NCBI GenBank assembly: GCA_018821365.1
Contig: JAHJML010000166.1
Coordinates: forward strand, 1 to 40,764
Origin: Actinomycetota bacterium
Lineage (GTDB): Bacteria; Actinomycetota; Acidimicrobiia; Spongiisociales; UBA11373
DNA length: 40,764 nucleotides
Reading direction: 5' to 3'
Each line of letters begins with the position of its first letter. Position 1 is the first letter of the stretch. Below the pieces are notes generated by a model, which made no database searches, was not told where the DNA came from, and was given only the letters and a program-made list of their open reading frames with translations. Both the position numbers and the translations under genes were made by a program. Shown in pieces: positions 15,779 through 24,155 of the stretch.

Positions 15779-16597
15779 ATGGCCGTGACATGGGCCCCAT
15801 CCGGCGACTACGAAGACATCGTCTACGGGACGATCAACGGGATCGCCAAGATCACCATCAATCGGCCGGAGGTTCGCAACGCCTTCCGGCCCACCACCCT
15901 CTTCGAACTGTCGGAGGCCTTCGAGGTGGCCAGGAACGACCCGTCGATCGGGGTGATCATCCTCACCGGGGCCGGCGACCAGGCCTTCTGCTCGGGCGGC
16001 GACCAGAGGATTCGCGGCGACGCCGGCTACCTCGACCCGAGAGGCACCCCCCGCCTCAACGTGCTCGACCTCCAGATCCAGATGCGGCGGATCCCCAAAC
16101 CGATCATCGCCATGGTGGCCGGCTACGCCATCGGGGGCGGCCACATCCTCCACCTGGTCGCCGACCTCACCATCGCCGCCGACAACGCCGTCTTCGGGCA
16201 GACCGGGCCCAAGGTCGGCTCCTTCGACGGCGGATACGGCGCCGGGTTGCTGGCCCGGATGGTGGGCGACAAGCGGGCGAGGGAGATCTGGTTCCTGTGC
16301 CGCCAGTACTCGGCCGACGAGGCCTACCAGATGGGCATGGTCAACAAGGTGGTCCCCCTCGCCGAACTGGAAGACGAGACGGTCCGATGGGCCGAGGAGA
16401 TTCTCGAGGGGTCCCCGCTCGCCATCCGGTTGATGAAGGCGGCCATCAACGCCGCCGCCGATGGGATGGCCGGCCAGCAACAACTGGCCGGTGACGCCAC
16501 CCTTCTCTTCTACATGAACGAGGAGGCCCAGGAGGGCCGCAACGCCTTCAACGAGAAGCGCAAGCCCGACTTCGACAAGTTCCCCCGGCTGCCGTGA
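15779..16597 (+). CDS. menB: 1,4-Dihydroxy-2-naphthoyl-CoA synthase MenB
   Basis: 272 residues from the ATG at 15779, 8 nt after GGAGG. The crotonase fold is clear: [11 protein letters not shown], the oxyanion loop [34 protein letters not shown], the [23 protein letters not shown] segment diagnostic of MenB, and the C-terminal [14 protein letters not shown] tail. MenB closes the second ring of o-succinylbenzoyl-CoA to give dihydroxynaphthoyl-CoA. Its stop overlaps the menA GTG (GTGA), so the two are translated together. Length and motifs are normal. Confidence 0.97.
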   Translation: MAVTWAPSGDYEDIVYGTINGIAKITINRPEVRNAFRPTTLFELSEAFEVARNDPSIGVIILTGAGDQAFCSGGDQRIRGDAGYLDPRGTPRLNVLDLQIQMRRIPKPIIAMVAGYAIGGGHILHLVADLTIAADNAVFGQTGPKVGSFDGGYGAGLLARMVGDKRAREIWFLCRQYSADEAYQMGMVNKVVPLAELEDETVRWAEEILEGSPLAIRLMKAAINAAADGMAGQQQLAGDATLLFYMNEEAQEGRNAFNEKRKPDFDKFPRLP

Positions 16598-17472
16598 GTC
16601 GATTCCGGCCGTGGCTGATGGCGGCCCGGCCCCCGACGCTGCTGGCGGCAGTGGCCCCGGTCCTGGTGGGGAGCGGACTCGCCGCCCACGACGGCGCCTT
16701 CCGGTGGGACGTGTTCGTGGTGACGCTGGCGGCTGCGGTGCTCATCAACATCGGCGTCAACTTCGCCAACGACGTCTCCGACGCCCACCGCGGCTCCGAC
16801 ACCTCCGCCCGCATCGGGCCCACCAGGGCGGTGGCGGCCGGCCTGATCACGCCCCGGGCGATGTGGGCCGGGGTGGCCGTCTGCTTCGGCCTCGCCGCCG
16901 CCGGGGGCCTGTACCTGTTCACCGTGGCCGGTTGGCCGATCCTGGCGATCGGCGCTGCATCCCTGGCGGCGGCTCTCGGCTACACCGGCGGGCCGGCCCC
17001 GTATGGATACCGGGGCCTCGGCGAGGTCTTCGTGTTCCTGTTCTTCGGTCTCGCCGCCACCGTGGGCTCGCGGTTCGCCCACGATGGGGCCGCTCCGCTC
17101 GACGCCTGGCTGCTGGCGATCCCGGTGGGGATGCTGGTCACCGCCATCCTGGTGGCGAACAACGTGCGGGACATCGACACCGACCGGGTCGTCGGCAAGC
17201 AGACCCTGGCGGTGATCCTGGGGCGGAGTGCCACCCGGCACCTCTATGCAGCCTCGATGCTGGGGGGGTTCCCCCTCATCGCCGGGTTCGCCGTCCTCGG
17301 TTGGACCCCGGGAGCGACCGCCATCGCGCTGGCCGCCCTGCCGTTGGCGATCCCGCCGGTGCGCACCGTGTATCGGGAGACCTCGGGTCCGGTGCTGATC
17401 GGCGCCCTGCAGGGCACCGCCCGGCTCCATCTGGTCGTCGGGGCACTGCTCGGCTTGGGCGCCGCCCTGTAG
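16594..17472 (+). CDS. menA: 1,4-Dihydroxy-2-naphthoate polyprenyltransferase MenA
   Basis: 292 residues from a GTG overlapping the menB stop. About eight or nine membrane helices carry the two prenyltransferase aspartate motifs, [14 protein letters not shown] and [19 protein letters not shown]. MenA attaches the polyprenyl tail to dihydroxynaphthoate in the membrane, giving demethylmenaquinone. The UbiA-type fold alone would be less specific, but the motifs and the menB partner make MenA the best call. Two palindromes follow its stop. Confidence 0.95.
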   Translation: MSRFRPWLMAARPPTLLAAVAPVLVGSGLAAHDGAFRWDVFVVTLAAAVLINIGVNFANDVSDAHRGSDTSARIGPTRAVAAGLITPRAMWAGVAVCFGLAAAGGLYLFTVAGWPILAIGAASLAAALGYTGGPAPYGYRGLGEVFVFLFFGLAATVGSRFAHDGAAPLDAWLLAIPVGMLVTAILVANNVRDIDTDRVVGKQTLAVILGRSATRHLYAASMLGGFPLIAGFAVLGWTPGATAIALAALPLAIPPVRTVYRETSGPVLIGALQGTARLHLVVGALLGLGAAL

Positions 17473-17566
17473 GGTTCGGCCACCCACACCCCGCTCAAGC
17501 CTGCGACCACGGCGCCGAAGAGAACCTACGCCGCCCGGCGCATCATATGAATCACCGGGAGGCATG

Positions 17567-17585
17567 GGCCGGTCGATGACCGGCC
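17567..17585. repeat. Inverted repeat GGCCGGT-N5-ACCGGCC between menA and menD
   Basis: Perfect 7-bp arms with a 5-nt loop, 95 nt after the menA stop. It is one of two palindromes built on the same CCGGCC core and could terminate menA transcripts or serve as a regulator site. Confidence 0.5.
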
Positions 17586-17598
17586 GTATCGATCACAT

Positions 17599-17620
17599 GG
17601 ACCGGCCTGCAGGCCGGTCC
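17599..17620. repeat. Perfect 22-bp palindrome upstream of the menD promoter
   Basis: GGACCGGCC and GGCCGGTCC flank a self-complementary TGCA centre, so all 22 bp are palindromic. It ends 11 nt before the -10 hexamer of menD and so occupies the -35 region, fitting either an operator or the terminator of menA. Confidence 0.6.
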
Positions 17621-17631
17621 AATCATGTCTG

Positions 17632-17637
17632 TAGGGT
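17632..17637 (+). promoter_or_regulatory. -10 hexamer TAGGGT, leaderless promoter of menD
   Basis: TAGGGT ends 7 nt before the GTG at 17645. This supports the GTG over an upstream in-frame ATG at 17564. Confidence 0.5.
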
Positions 17638-17644
17638 TGCGACC

Positions 17645-19342
17645 GTGGACGACCGCAACTACCGCTTCACACCTTCGTTCGTGGCGGCGCTCGCCGAACT
17701 CGGCGTCGCCCACGCCGCGGTGTCGCCGGGGTCGCGCAACACCCCGATGTCGATGACCCTGGCCGCCGAGGGCCGGATCCACGATTGGTCGCACCACGAC
17801 GAGCGCTCGGCATCGTTCTTCGCCCTCGGGATCGGAAAGGCGAGCGGCGTCCCGGCACTGGTCGCCTGCACCTCGGGCACGGCGGCCGCCGAAATCCACC
17901 CGGCGGTGATCGAGGCCCGCTACGGACGGGTGCCCCTGATCATCGTCACCGCCGATCGACCATCCGATCTCTGGGAGACCGGGTCGCCGCAGACGATCGA
18001 TCAGCGCGGCATCTACGGCAGCGCTCCGCTGTGGAGCCACGATCTCGACATCCCCGGCCCGGGCGAGGCCGCCCCCGGGTTCCCCGCCGCATTGGCCGCC
18101 CGCATGGTGGCCGGTGCCGTCGGGGGGCCCGGTCCGGTCCACCTCAACCTGCGGTTCCGGGAGCCGCTCGTCCCCCTCGAAGGGATTCCGGCTCCCGAGG
18201 GGCCGGTCCCCCGATTCGACCTCGGCATCGCCGTCCCCGACGAGGCGGCGATCGAGAGGATGGCCGCCGCCCTCGAAGGTAAGCGGGGAGTGATGATCGT
18301 GGGTCCCCAGCACGACCCCCGGGTGGCGGCTCCTGCCGCCGCCGCCGCGGCGGGCCTGGGTTTTCCGATCCTCCCCGATCCCCAATCGGGCCTGCTCGCC
18401 GGTGATCACGACCGCTCGATGGTGGTAGCTTCGGCGGCGGCTCTGGCGGAGGCGGGACTCCTCGACCACCTCGCCCCCGAGGCGGTCCTCCGGATCGGGC
18501 CCCCCGCCCTCTCCAAGTCGATCGCCGAGTGGCTGGCCACCCACCCCGGCATCTACCAGATGCACCTGGACCAGGATGGATGGCTCGATCCGGGCGCCTC
18601 GGTGTCCCGGGCGGTGCGGGCCGACCCCGCCGCCACCCTGTCGGCATTGGCGGCCGCGGTCCGCCGACCGGCGCCGGCGGGGTGGATGGATGCGTGGCGA
18701 GCGGCCGATCTGGCGGCCGGGAAGGCCATCCGGAGGGCGATCGGCGACCTCCCCTTCCCGACCGAGCCCGGGATCGCCGCCGTCGTCGGCGACGCCATCC
18801 CCCCGGGATCGCTGCTGTACGTAGCATCCTCGATGCCGATCCGGGACGTGTCGCTGACCTTCACCGCCACCGGGCGTTCGATCCGGATCGCCTCCAACCG
18901 GGGGGCCAACGGCATCGACGGGTTCCTGTCTTCGAGCCTCGGCGCCGCCGCCGTCTGGCAAGGCCCCGTGGTCGCCCTGACCGGAGATCTCTCGGCCCTG
19001 CACGATCTGACGGCCCTGGCAACCGCCGCCGCCGAGCACCTCCCGATCACGATCGTGATCGTCGACAACAATGGGGGAGGCATCTTCCACTTCCTCCGCC
19101 AGGCCGACTTCCCTGATGTGTTCGAGCGCCACTTCGGAACCCCCCACGGCCTGGATCTGGTGACGGCGGCGCGGGCGCTCGGGGTGGCGGCCACCCTCGT
19201 CGAGGATGCCGGGGCGCTGCGGTCGGCGGTGAGCCGAGTCCCCGACGCGCCCGGGGTCGTAGTGGTGAGAACTGACCGCCGCGCCAACGTGGAGGTCCAT
19301 CGAACCATCTTGAACGCCGTGGCGGCCGCCCTCGGGCGCTAG
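17645..19342 (+). CDS. menD: SEPHCHC synthase MenD
   Basis: 565 residues from the GTG at 17645. The thiamine-diphosphate fold is evident: the N-terminal SPGSRNTPMSMTLA of MenD with the SHHDERSASFFALG segment that holds the conserved Glu, CTSGTAAAEIHPAV, and the C-terminal GDLSALHD..VDNNGGGIFHFL cofactor motif. MenD joins 2-oxoglutarate to isochorismate, the first committed step to menaquinone. It converges with menF, the enzyme supplying isochorismate; their last codons overlap by 4 bp. A 22-bp palindrome lies in its promoter region. Length is normal. Confidence 0.96.
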   Translation: MDDRNYRFTPSFVAALAELGVAHAAVSPGSRNTPMSMTLAAEGRIHDWSHHDERSASFFALGIGKASGVPALVACTSGTAAAEIHPAVIEARYGRVPLIIVTADRPSDLWETGSPQTIDQRGIYGSAPLWSHDLDIPGPGEAAPGFPAALAARMVAGAVGGPGPVHLNLRFREPLVPLEGIPAPEGPVPRFDLGIAVPDEAAIERMAAALEGKRGVMIVGPQHDPRVAAPAAAAAAGLGFPILPDPQSGLLAGDHDRSMVVASAAALAEAGLLDHLAPEAVLRIGPPALSKSIAEWLATHPGIYQMHLDQDGWLDPGASVSRAVRADPAATLSALAAAVRRPAPAGWMDAWRAADLAAGKAIRRAIGDLPFPTEPGIAAVVGDAIPPGSLLYVASSMPIRDVSLTFTATGRSIRIASNRGANGIDGFLSSSLGAAAVWQGPVVALTGDLSALHDLTALATAAAEHLPITIVIVDNNGGGIFHFLRQADFPDVFERHFGTPHGLDLVTAARALGVAATLVEDAGALRSAVSRVPDAPGVVVVRTDRRANVEVHRTILNAVAAALGR

Positions 19343-20646
19343 GAACCGGTCAGCAGGGCGAGCAGTGGCCGCAGCTTGAGTCGGGTCTCCTCCACCTCGG
19401 CATCGGGGTCGGAGCCCACCACGATGCCGTTGCCGGCGTAGAGCACCGCTCGCTCCCCCCGGATGAGTGCGCAGCGAAGCGCCACCGCGATCTCACCATC
19501 CCCCCCGGCATCGGCCCAGCCGATCCCCCCGGCATACCAGCCGCGATCGATCTGCTCGAGCTTGGATTGGAAGGCGATCGCATCGGGGGAAGGATGCCCG
19601 CCCACCGCCGGGGTGGGATGGAGCGCCTCGGCCAACTCGAGCACGGTGGCCCGGGTGCGGCCGACGATGGGGGTCGCCAGGTGCTGCACCGTCGCGTAGC
19701 GATCCACCACCGGCGCCTCGGGGACGTCCAGCATCTCGGTGAGCGGCTCCAGGCGCCGGGCGATCTCGTCGACCACGATGGCTTGCTCGGTCCGATCCTT
19801 CTCGCTGGCCAGCAGCGCATCGGCCAGCCTCCGATCGGTCTCCGGCGAGGCACTCCGGGCGGCCGAGCCTGCCAGGGCCACCGTGGTCACCCGGGTCCCG
19901 TGCCGGGAGACGAGTAGTTCGGGGCTTGCACCTATGAAGGTGGAGTCCCCCGACTGCCAGCCATACACCCGGCTCTCCGGGTAGCGGTCCCGCAACAGCG
20001 CCACCAGATCGAAGGCGGAGATCGGCGACCCCAGCGTGACCCGCACGGTCCTCGCCAGCACCACCTTCTCCACGCTCCCGGCGGCGGCCGCCGCGGCCGC
20101 TTCGGCGACCGCCTCGCGCCACTCCTCGACGGCGGGGTGGGAGGAGACCGTCGCAGCGGAAGCACCCGGGGCGGCGACCGGGTCGGGCACCCGCAGCGAG
20201 GCGGCCACCGCCAGCACCGACCCGGGGGCGACCCCCGGAGGGACGGCCACCACGAGACGGGAGTGCCCGGCCTCCCGGACGACGGCGATCTGGGGCACCA
20301 CCGCCGTCGCGGAGGGGAACGCCGCCCACTCTTCGGAGACCGGTCCGTCGGGTTGGTAGGAGAAGCCGATCATGGCGGTGGCGCCCCCGGCCAGATCCCT
20401 CAAGAGGGGGCGGAGCCGCCGCAACCGGTCGGCACCCGAAGCAGTCTCCTGCTGGGCGATTCCCAATCCACCGATCTGCCGGCCATCGGGAGAGCCGGAG
20501 AAATAGGCGGTGGCGAAGGCGGCAGCCCCCGACCGCACCAGGTCGATGGGGTCGAGGTCGACCTCGGCAGCCCCCACGGTGAGGCCGGAAGGGGCCCTGG
20601 CGAAGGTGGCGGCGAGATCGTCGATGGCGATTCGGGGGATCAACAC
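19339..20646 (-). CDS. menF: Isochorismate synthase MenF
   Basis: 435 residues if begun at the GTG at 20646; a much longer open frame continues upstream across the divergent SDR gene but is not family-like. A TAACAT hexamer lies 11 nt before the GTG. The C-terminal two thirds is a chorismate-binding domain: GASPELLVSRHG, the AGSAARSASPETDRRLADALLASEKDRTE region, HPTPAVGGHPSPDA and DRGWYAGGIGW. Together with menD this identifies isochorismate synthase rather than anthranilate or salicylate synthase. It opens the menaquinone pathway from chorismate. The start remains somewhat uncertain. Confidence 0.92.
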   Translation of the reverse strand: MLIPRIAIDDLAATFARAPSGLTVGAAEVDLDPIDLVRSGAAAFATAYFSGSPDGRQIGGLGIAQQETASGADRLRRLRPLLRDLAGGATAMIGFSYQPDGPVSEEWAAFPSATAVVPQIAVVREAGHSRLVVAVPPGVAPGSVLAVAASLRVPDPVAAPGASAATVSSHPAVEEWREAVAEAAAAAAAGSVEKVVLARTVRVTLGSPISAFDLVALLRDRYPESRVYGWQSGDSTFIGASPELLVSRHGTRVTTVALAGSAARSASPETDRRLADALLASEKDRTEQAIVVDEIARRLEPLTEMLDVPEAPVVDRYATVQHLATPIVGRTRATVLELAEALHPTPAVGGHPSPDAIAFQSKLEQIDRGWYAGGIGWADAGGDGEIAVALRCALIRGERAVLYAGNGIVVGSDPDAEVEETRLKLRPLLALLTGS

Positions 20647-20694
20647 GACAACACGGGATGTTACCGGGAGCCGGGATGCAGGCGGCGGCCGGGG

Positions 20695-20700
20695 TAGGGT
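20695..20700 (+). promoter_or_regulatory. -10 hexamer TAGGGT, leaderless promoter of the FabG-like SDR
   Basis: TAGGGT ends 7 nt before the ATG at 20708, in the 61-nt divergent gap with menF. Confidence 0.5.
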
Positions 20701-20707
20701 CCTCGGC

Positions 20708-21460
20708 ATGGATCTCTTCGATCTCGGCGGACGGGTGGCGGTGGTGACCGGGGGAAACCGCGGCATCGGCCTCGGCATGGCGGAGGGCCTCGCCGCCGCC
20801 GGTGCATCGGTGGCGATATGGGCCAGGGACGCGCAGCGCAACAAGGCGGCGGCCACCCGCCTCGGGCCCGGGGCCAGGGCATTCGGGTGCGATGTCACCG
20901 ACGCCGCCTCGATCGCATCCGCCATGCAGGCCACGCTGGCCGCATTCGACAAGGTCGACATCCTGTTCGCCAATGCCGGGGTCGGCGGAGCCACCCGTTT
21001 CCAGGACCTCGACGAGGAGGAATGGGATCGGGTCGTCGACGCCGACCTCACGGGTGTCTACCGGGTGGTACGGGAGGTGGTGCGCCACCTCCAGGGGCGG
21101 GGGGCCGGTGGCTCGATCGTGCTGACTGCCAGCGTGTTCGGTTCCAGGGGCCTCCCCTACTCCCCCCACTACTCGGCGGCCAAGGGAGGGGTCGTCAACC
21201 TGGGCCGATCGCTCGGGGTGTTCCTGGCCAGGGACGGGATCCGGGTCAACGTCCTGAGCCCCGGTTGGGTCGCCACCGAGATGACCGACGGGGTCCGGGC
21301 CCACGACAAGTCCAACGAGGCGGCCATCGGGAGGACCCCGATGCGGCGCTGGGGCGAACCGGCCGACTTCGCAGGACCGGCGGTGTTCCTGGCGTCGGAT
21401 GCCTCCCGGTTCATGACCGGGGCCGAATTGGTCGTGGACGGCGGCTACTCGGCGGGGTGA
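20708..21460 (+). CDS. FabG-like short-chain dehydrogenase/reductase
   Basis: 250 residues. All classical SDR elements are present: TGGNRGIG cofactor loop, the Asp of CDVTD, NAGVGG, the catalytic Ser in TASVFG, Tyr-Ser-Ala-Ala-Lys (YSAAK), GIRVNVLSPGWVATEM and the C-terminal DGGYSAG. It should be an NAD(P)-dependent oxidoreductase, probably a 3-oxoacyl or sugar/alcohol type; the substrate cannot be told. It contrasts with the SDR-like protein at 13570, which lacks the Tyr/Lys pair. It diverges from menF and its 3' end overlaps the convergent hydrolase gene by 16 bp. Confidence 0.92.
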   Translation: MDLFDLGGRVAVVTGGNRGIGLGMAEGLAAAGASVAIWARDAQRNKAAATRLGPGARAFGCDVTDAASIASAMQATLAAFDKVDILFANAGVGGATRFQDLDEEEWDRVVDADLTGVYRVVREVVRHLQGRGAGGSIVLTASVFGSRGLPYSPHYSAAKGGVVNLGRSLGVFLARDGIRVNVLSPGWVATEMTDGVRAHDKSNEAAIGRTPMRRWGEPADFAGPAVFLASDASRFMTGAELVVDGGYSAG

Positions 21461-22287
21461 GTGCCCCGGTCCGGCTGCAACGCCAACCCGGCGATCATCC
21501 CTGCGACGACTTCGGGCCGTTCCATGGGCACGAAGTGGCCGGCGTCCTCGACGATCGCCACGGCGGCATCGCCGAGGCGGTCTGCCAGTTCCTCCAGGAA
21601 GGCGGCCGGATGGCTGTCCGAGTCGGCGCCTCCCACCACCACCGCCGGGCAGGCGATCTCGCCGAGTCGGTCCCACGCCCCGTGCACGGTGGCCGTCCGG
21701 TACCACTCCGCTTCCACCCCCGGAGCGCACTTGAGGGCCCACGTGCCGTCACGATCCTCGAAACCCCCGTCGAGGTAGGCATCGAGCGCCTCGTCGACCC
21801 AACCGGCGAAGGGGCCGCGGCCCGCCAAGCCCGACCGGGCGGCGCTCCTGGAGGGGAAGGAGGCTCGCCTCCGCTCGGCCCCGATCGCCAGCGGCAGGTG
21901 CTCGTAGCGGAGATAGGGGGGCGGGAAGACGATCGGCTCGATCAGGAGCAAGGCCCGGAACGATCCCGGCCTGAGCAGTTCGGCCATCACCAGGGCGGCG
22001 CCACCCGAGGAGTGCCCGACCCCGATGGGGCGAGCCCACCCGACCGCCTCCACACCGGTGACCACATCGCGGCCGAGATCCCACCAATCGAAGGGAGGCG
22101 GCCCGACCCCCGAGTCGCCGTGACCCCGCTGGTCGAGCGCCAGTACCCCGCGGCCGGGCAGGCGGCGGATCACCGGCCCCCACACCTCCTTGCAGAACCC
22201 GGTGGCGTGGGCATAGACGATCCCCGGGTCGCCCGGGGCGAGGTGAGCGGCGATCAGCAGTCCGTCGTGGGCCCGATACGTCTCCAC
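21445..22287 (-). CDS. Alpha/beta hydrolase in the DosR-like operon
   Basis: 280 residues from a GTG lying directly against the stop of the CBS-BON gene (TAG then GTG). The alpha/beta-hydrolase elements are visible: oxyanion region YAHATGFCKEVW, LDQRGHGDSG, nucleophile Ser in GHSSGG and the catalytic His in EDAGHFVPMERPE. No signal peptide. It could be an esterase or a C-C bond hydrolase. MenH of menaquinone synthesis belongs to the same superfamily and menH is otherwise unseen here, but its operon points to the stress group instead, so no specific activity is assigned. Confidence 0.85.
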   Translation of the reverse strand: METYRAHDGLLIAAHLAPGDPGIVYAHATGFCKEVWGPVIRRLPGRGVLALDQRGHGDSGVGPPPFDWWDLGRDVVTGVEAVGWARPIGVGHSSGGAALVMAELLRPGSFRALLLIEPIVFPPPYLRYEHLPLAIGAERRRASFPSRSAARSGLAGRGPFAGWVDEALDAYLDGGFEDRDGTWALKCAPGVEAEWYRTATVHGAWDRLGEIACPAVVVGGADSDSHPAAFLEELADRLGDAAVAIVEDAGHFVPMERPEVVAGMIAGLALQPDRGTHPAE

Positions 22288-22959
22288 CTAGAGGGGACCG
22301 CTGCCTTCGGTCTTGCGGTCGTCGATCTGATAGGTCACTTCGCTGTCGACCTTCACCACCCCGGCGATCCGTCGGGTCAGTTCCTCCAGAAGATGGACCT
22401 CGCTGCGGTTCTCCAACTCCCCGGAGAGGTGCACGACCCCGTCGGCGACCGTCACCGCCACCGTCTCGGGATCGAGGAAGAGCAGGCGGCGGATGATGTC
22501 CTCCCTCACTTCGTCCTCGATCACGTCGTCGGGCTTGGTGAACGCATTGACGATGTCCGCCCTGCTGATGATGCCGTGGACCAGGCCATCCCCCCCCACC
22601 ACCGGGAGACGCTTGACGTTCCGACTCGCCATCAGCCTGGCGGCCTCGCCGATCTCGGCCTCGGGGCCGATCGTGACCACCCTGGTGGTCATGACCTCGG
22701 CAACCGTCTCGGCAACCGGCATCGCCGGCTCACCGTCTCCGAACAGGGCGTCGAGCAGGCTGAGCCGGTTGGGGAGGTCCCGGGATGCCTCCCTGCGGAG
22801 GAAGTCGTCCTCGGTGACGATGCCTATGAGATGGCCCCGCTCGTCGATCACGGGGAGCCCGCTCACCTTGTGGCGGACCATGATCCGGGCTGCCTCCTTG
22901 AGCAGCGTGTCGCCCCGGACACTGATGGGATCGGTGCTCATGATGTCGCGAACCTTCAT
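22288..22959 (-). CDS. CBS-pair protein with C-terminal BON domain
   Basis: 223 residues. Two CBS motifs (MSTDPISVRGDTLLKEAARIM..KVSGLPVIDERGHLIGIVTEDD and MTTRVVTIGPEAEIGEAARLM..VKRLPVVGGDGLVHGIISRAD) form a Bateman module, which in other proteins binds adenosine nucleotides. The last 70 residues are a BON domain (GVVHLSGELENRSEVHLLEELTRRIAGV). A GAGGAG ribosome binding site precedes the ATG. In Mycobacterium tuberculosis the DosR-regulated Hrp1 is also a CBS-pair protein; here the gene sits in the operon of a DosR-like regulator. Cytoplasmic, probably a ligand sensor; ligand not determinable. Confidence 0.92.
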   Translation of the reverse strand: MKVRDIMSTDPISVRGDTLLKEAARIMVRHKVSGLPVIDERGHLIGIVTEDDFLRREASRDLPNRLSLLDALFGDGEPAMPVAETVAEVMTTRVVTIGPEAEIGEAARLMASRNVKRLPVVGGDGLVHGIISRADIVNAFTKPDDVIEDEVREDIIRRLLFLDPETVAVTVADGVVHLSGELENRSEVHLLEELTRRIAGVVKVDSEVTYQIDDRKTEGSGPL

Positions 22960-22968
22960 GGCGTCTCC

Positions 22969-23394
22969 TCAGTCCCCCTTGGCTATGAGCACATCACAGG
23001 TCGCCTGGTTGACCACCCGATGACTGGTGCTCCCGAGCATCAGCGAGGCCAGGTCGCCCCTTCCCCGGCTTCCGACCACGATCAGCCCCGCCTCGACCTG
23101 CGCCGCGTAGGCGACCAGCGCATCCGGGGGGTACCCGTCGATCTCGACCCTGGTCACCCGGGCGCCGCCCGCATCGAGCACCGGGCCCACCTGGTCCCAC
23201 ACCGACTGCGACTGGGACTCGGCGAACTCGGTCATCCCCTCCGGGATGCCGGCCAGGACGGCCAGCATGGCCGCCGGGATGTGGCCGACATGAACGGCGT
23301 GGAGGTCGGCATCCAGCAACACGGCGAGGCGGGAGGCCTTGCGGGCGGCGATGGCGCTCCTGGTGGAGTCGTCGACGCCGACCACGATGATCAC
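22969..23394 (-). CDS. Universal stress protein (UspA family)
   Basis: 141 residues from the GTG at 23394, whose last bases form the stop of the response regulator (GTGA). An ATG at 23403 would add three residues but has GGAGG only 1 nt away, whereas GGAGG is 10 nt from the GTG. The fold is typical: IIVVGVDDST at the N-terminus and the ATP-binding G-2x-G-9x-G-S/T motif (GSRG..LGST) near the C-terminus, so it should bind ATP. DosR regulons of mycobacteria contain several such proteins. It is the second gene of the regulator operon. Confidence 0.9.
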   Translation of the reverse strand: MIIVVGVDDSTRSAIAARKASRLAVLLDADLHAVHVGHIPAAMLAVLAGIPEGMTEFAESQSQSVWDQVGPVLDAGGARVTRVEIDGYPPDALVAYAAQVEAGLIVVGSRGRGDLASLMLGSTSHRVVNQATCDVLIAKGD

Positions 23395-24068
23395 GACGGC
23401 CATTCCTCCGGTGGGTAGCGGTGCCGGCGCTGTGCCTCGAGACGGGCCGCATAGGCGGCCGCCTCGCTCCGCCGGCTCATGTCCAGTTTGGCGAGCACAT
23501 TCGACACGTAGTTCTTGACCGTCTTCTCGGCAAGGAACATCCGTTCGGCGATCTCACGATTGGTGAGGCCCTCGGCGATCAGGTCGAGGATCTTGCGCTC
23601 CTGATTGGAGAGGCGGGCCAGCAGCGGATCATCGGGTTCCTCGCCGCGAATCCGGCGGAACACTCGCTCGGTCATCTCGGGATCGAGCAGCGACTCGCCC
23701 CTGCCGACCCGCTGCACGCTCGAGATGAGATCTGATCCCTTGATCTGCTTCAGCACGTAGCCGGACGCCCCGGCCATGATCGAGGAGAAGAGCGCTTCAT
23801 CGTCGGCAAACGAGGTCAGCATCAGGACCCTGACCTCGGGCCATCGGGCCCGGATCTCGCGGCAGGCCTCGATGCCGCTGCCGTCGGGGAGACGGACGTC
23901 CAGCACCACGACATCGGGGCTCTCGTAGCCGACCCTCCGCACCGCATCGGCGACCGTACCCGCCTCGCCGACCACATCGATCCCATCCTCGGCGTCGAGG
24001 AGAGCCCGCAACCCCTCTCTCACGACCTCGTGGTCGTCGACCAGAACGATCCGCAACGAATCTGCCAT
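23391..24068 (-). CDS. DosR/DevR-like NarL-family response regulator
   Basis: 225 residues from the ATG at 24068, 6 nt after a TATGGT hexamer; a GTG at 24074 is less likely. The receiver domain has the acidic pair Asp11-Asp12, phospho-acceptor Asp57 (VVVLDVRLPDGSG) and Lys109-like KQIKG. The LuxR-type HTH (LSNQERKILDLIAEGLTNREIA) has a recognition helix AEKTVKNYVSNVLAKL, with Lys182, Lys185 and Asn186 at the positions that contact DNA in M. tuberculosis DosR. It should therefore bind a DosR-type box; candidates lie in its own promoter and two others nearby. It is divergent from the sensor kinase and heads an operon with the stress, CBS-BON and hydrolase genes. Confidence 0.92.
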   Translation of the reverse strand: MADSLRIVLVDDHEVVREGLRALLDAEDGIDVVGEAGTVADAVRRVGYESPDVVVLDVRLPDGSGIEACREIRARWPEVRVLMLTSFADDEALFSSIMAGASGYVLKQIKGSDLISSVQRVGRGESLLDPEMTERVFRRIRGEEPDDPLLARLSNQERKILDLIAEGLTNREIAERMFLAEKTVKNYVSNVLAKLDMSRRSEAAAYAARLEAQRRHRYPPEEWPS

Positions 24069-24074
24069 GGGCAC

Positions 24075-24080
24075 ACCATA
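24075..24080 (-). promoter_or_regulatory. -10 hexamer TATGGT, leaderless promoter of the DosR-like operon
   Basis: TATGGT ends 6 nt before the ATG at 24068. The two DosR-box-like sites upstream would be centred near -42 and -65 relative to a start at that ATG. Confidence 0.5.
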
Positions 24081-24103
24081 ACGCTAGATGGACGTCCGCA
24101 CCC

Positions 24104-24117
24104 GGGCCGCGTTGCCC
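24104..24117. promoter_or_regulatory. Weak DosR-box-like site, regulator/kinase intergenic region
   Basis: GGGCCGCGTTGCCC resembles the 14-bp core GGGMC-N4-GKCCC with two mismatches in the right arm. Its centre is about 42 bp upstream of the predicted start of the response-regulator transcript. Confidence 0.35.
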
Positions 24118-24126
24118 GGGGCCAGG

Positions 24127-24140
24127 TGGCCGAAAGTCCC
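24127..24140. promoter_or_regulatory. DosR-box-like site, regulator/kinase intergenic region
   Basis: TGGCCGAAAGTCCC is the reverse complement of GGGACTTTCGGCCA, one base from the classical mycobacterial core GGGACTTTCGGCCC. It lies 23 bp from the weaker site, at about -65 for the regulator, and directly upstream of the kinase -10. Confidence 0.55.
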
Positions 24141-24143
24141 ATG

Positions 24144-24149
24144 TAGGCT
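24144..24149 (+). promoter_or_regulatory. -10 hexamer TAGGCT, leaderless promoter of the sensor kinase
   Basis: TAGGCT ends 6 nt before the GTG at 24156 and lies immediately downstream of the DosR-box-like site, which could hinder rather than help this promoter. Confidence 0.5.
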
Positions 24150-24155
24150 GAGTCC

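Noticed and set aside
17473-17644. Possible RNA gene or tRNA in the menA-menD gap
   Set aside because: The two palindromes are simple hairpins; no cloverleaf, T-loop or other RNA signature was found.
20647-21051. N-terminal extension of menF into the divergent SDR gene
   Set aside because: The extension overlaps a well-conserved SDR and has no similarity to isochorismate synthases; the start near 20646 fits the family.
21445-22287. Assignment of the hydrolase as MenH
   Set aside because: Superfamily membership alone is not specific, and the gene abuts the CBS-BON gene within the regulator operon rather than the men genes.
20818-23418. 866-codon plus-strand open frame across the SDR, hydrolase, CBS-BON and stress-protein genes
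   Set aside because: Four genes with clear families occupy the same DNA in other frames; the frame is low-complexity and an artefact of high GC.
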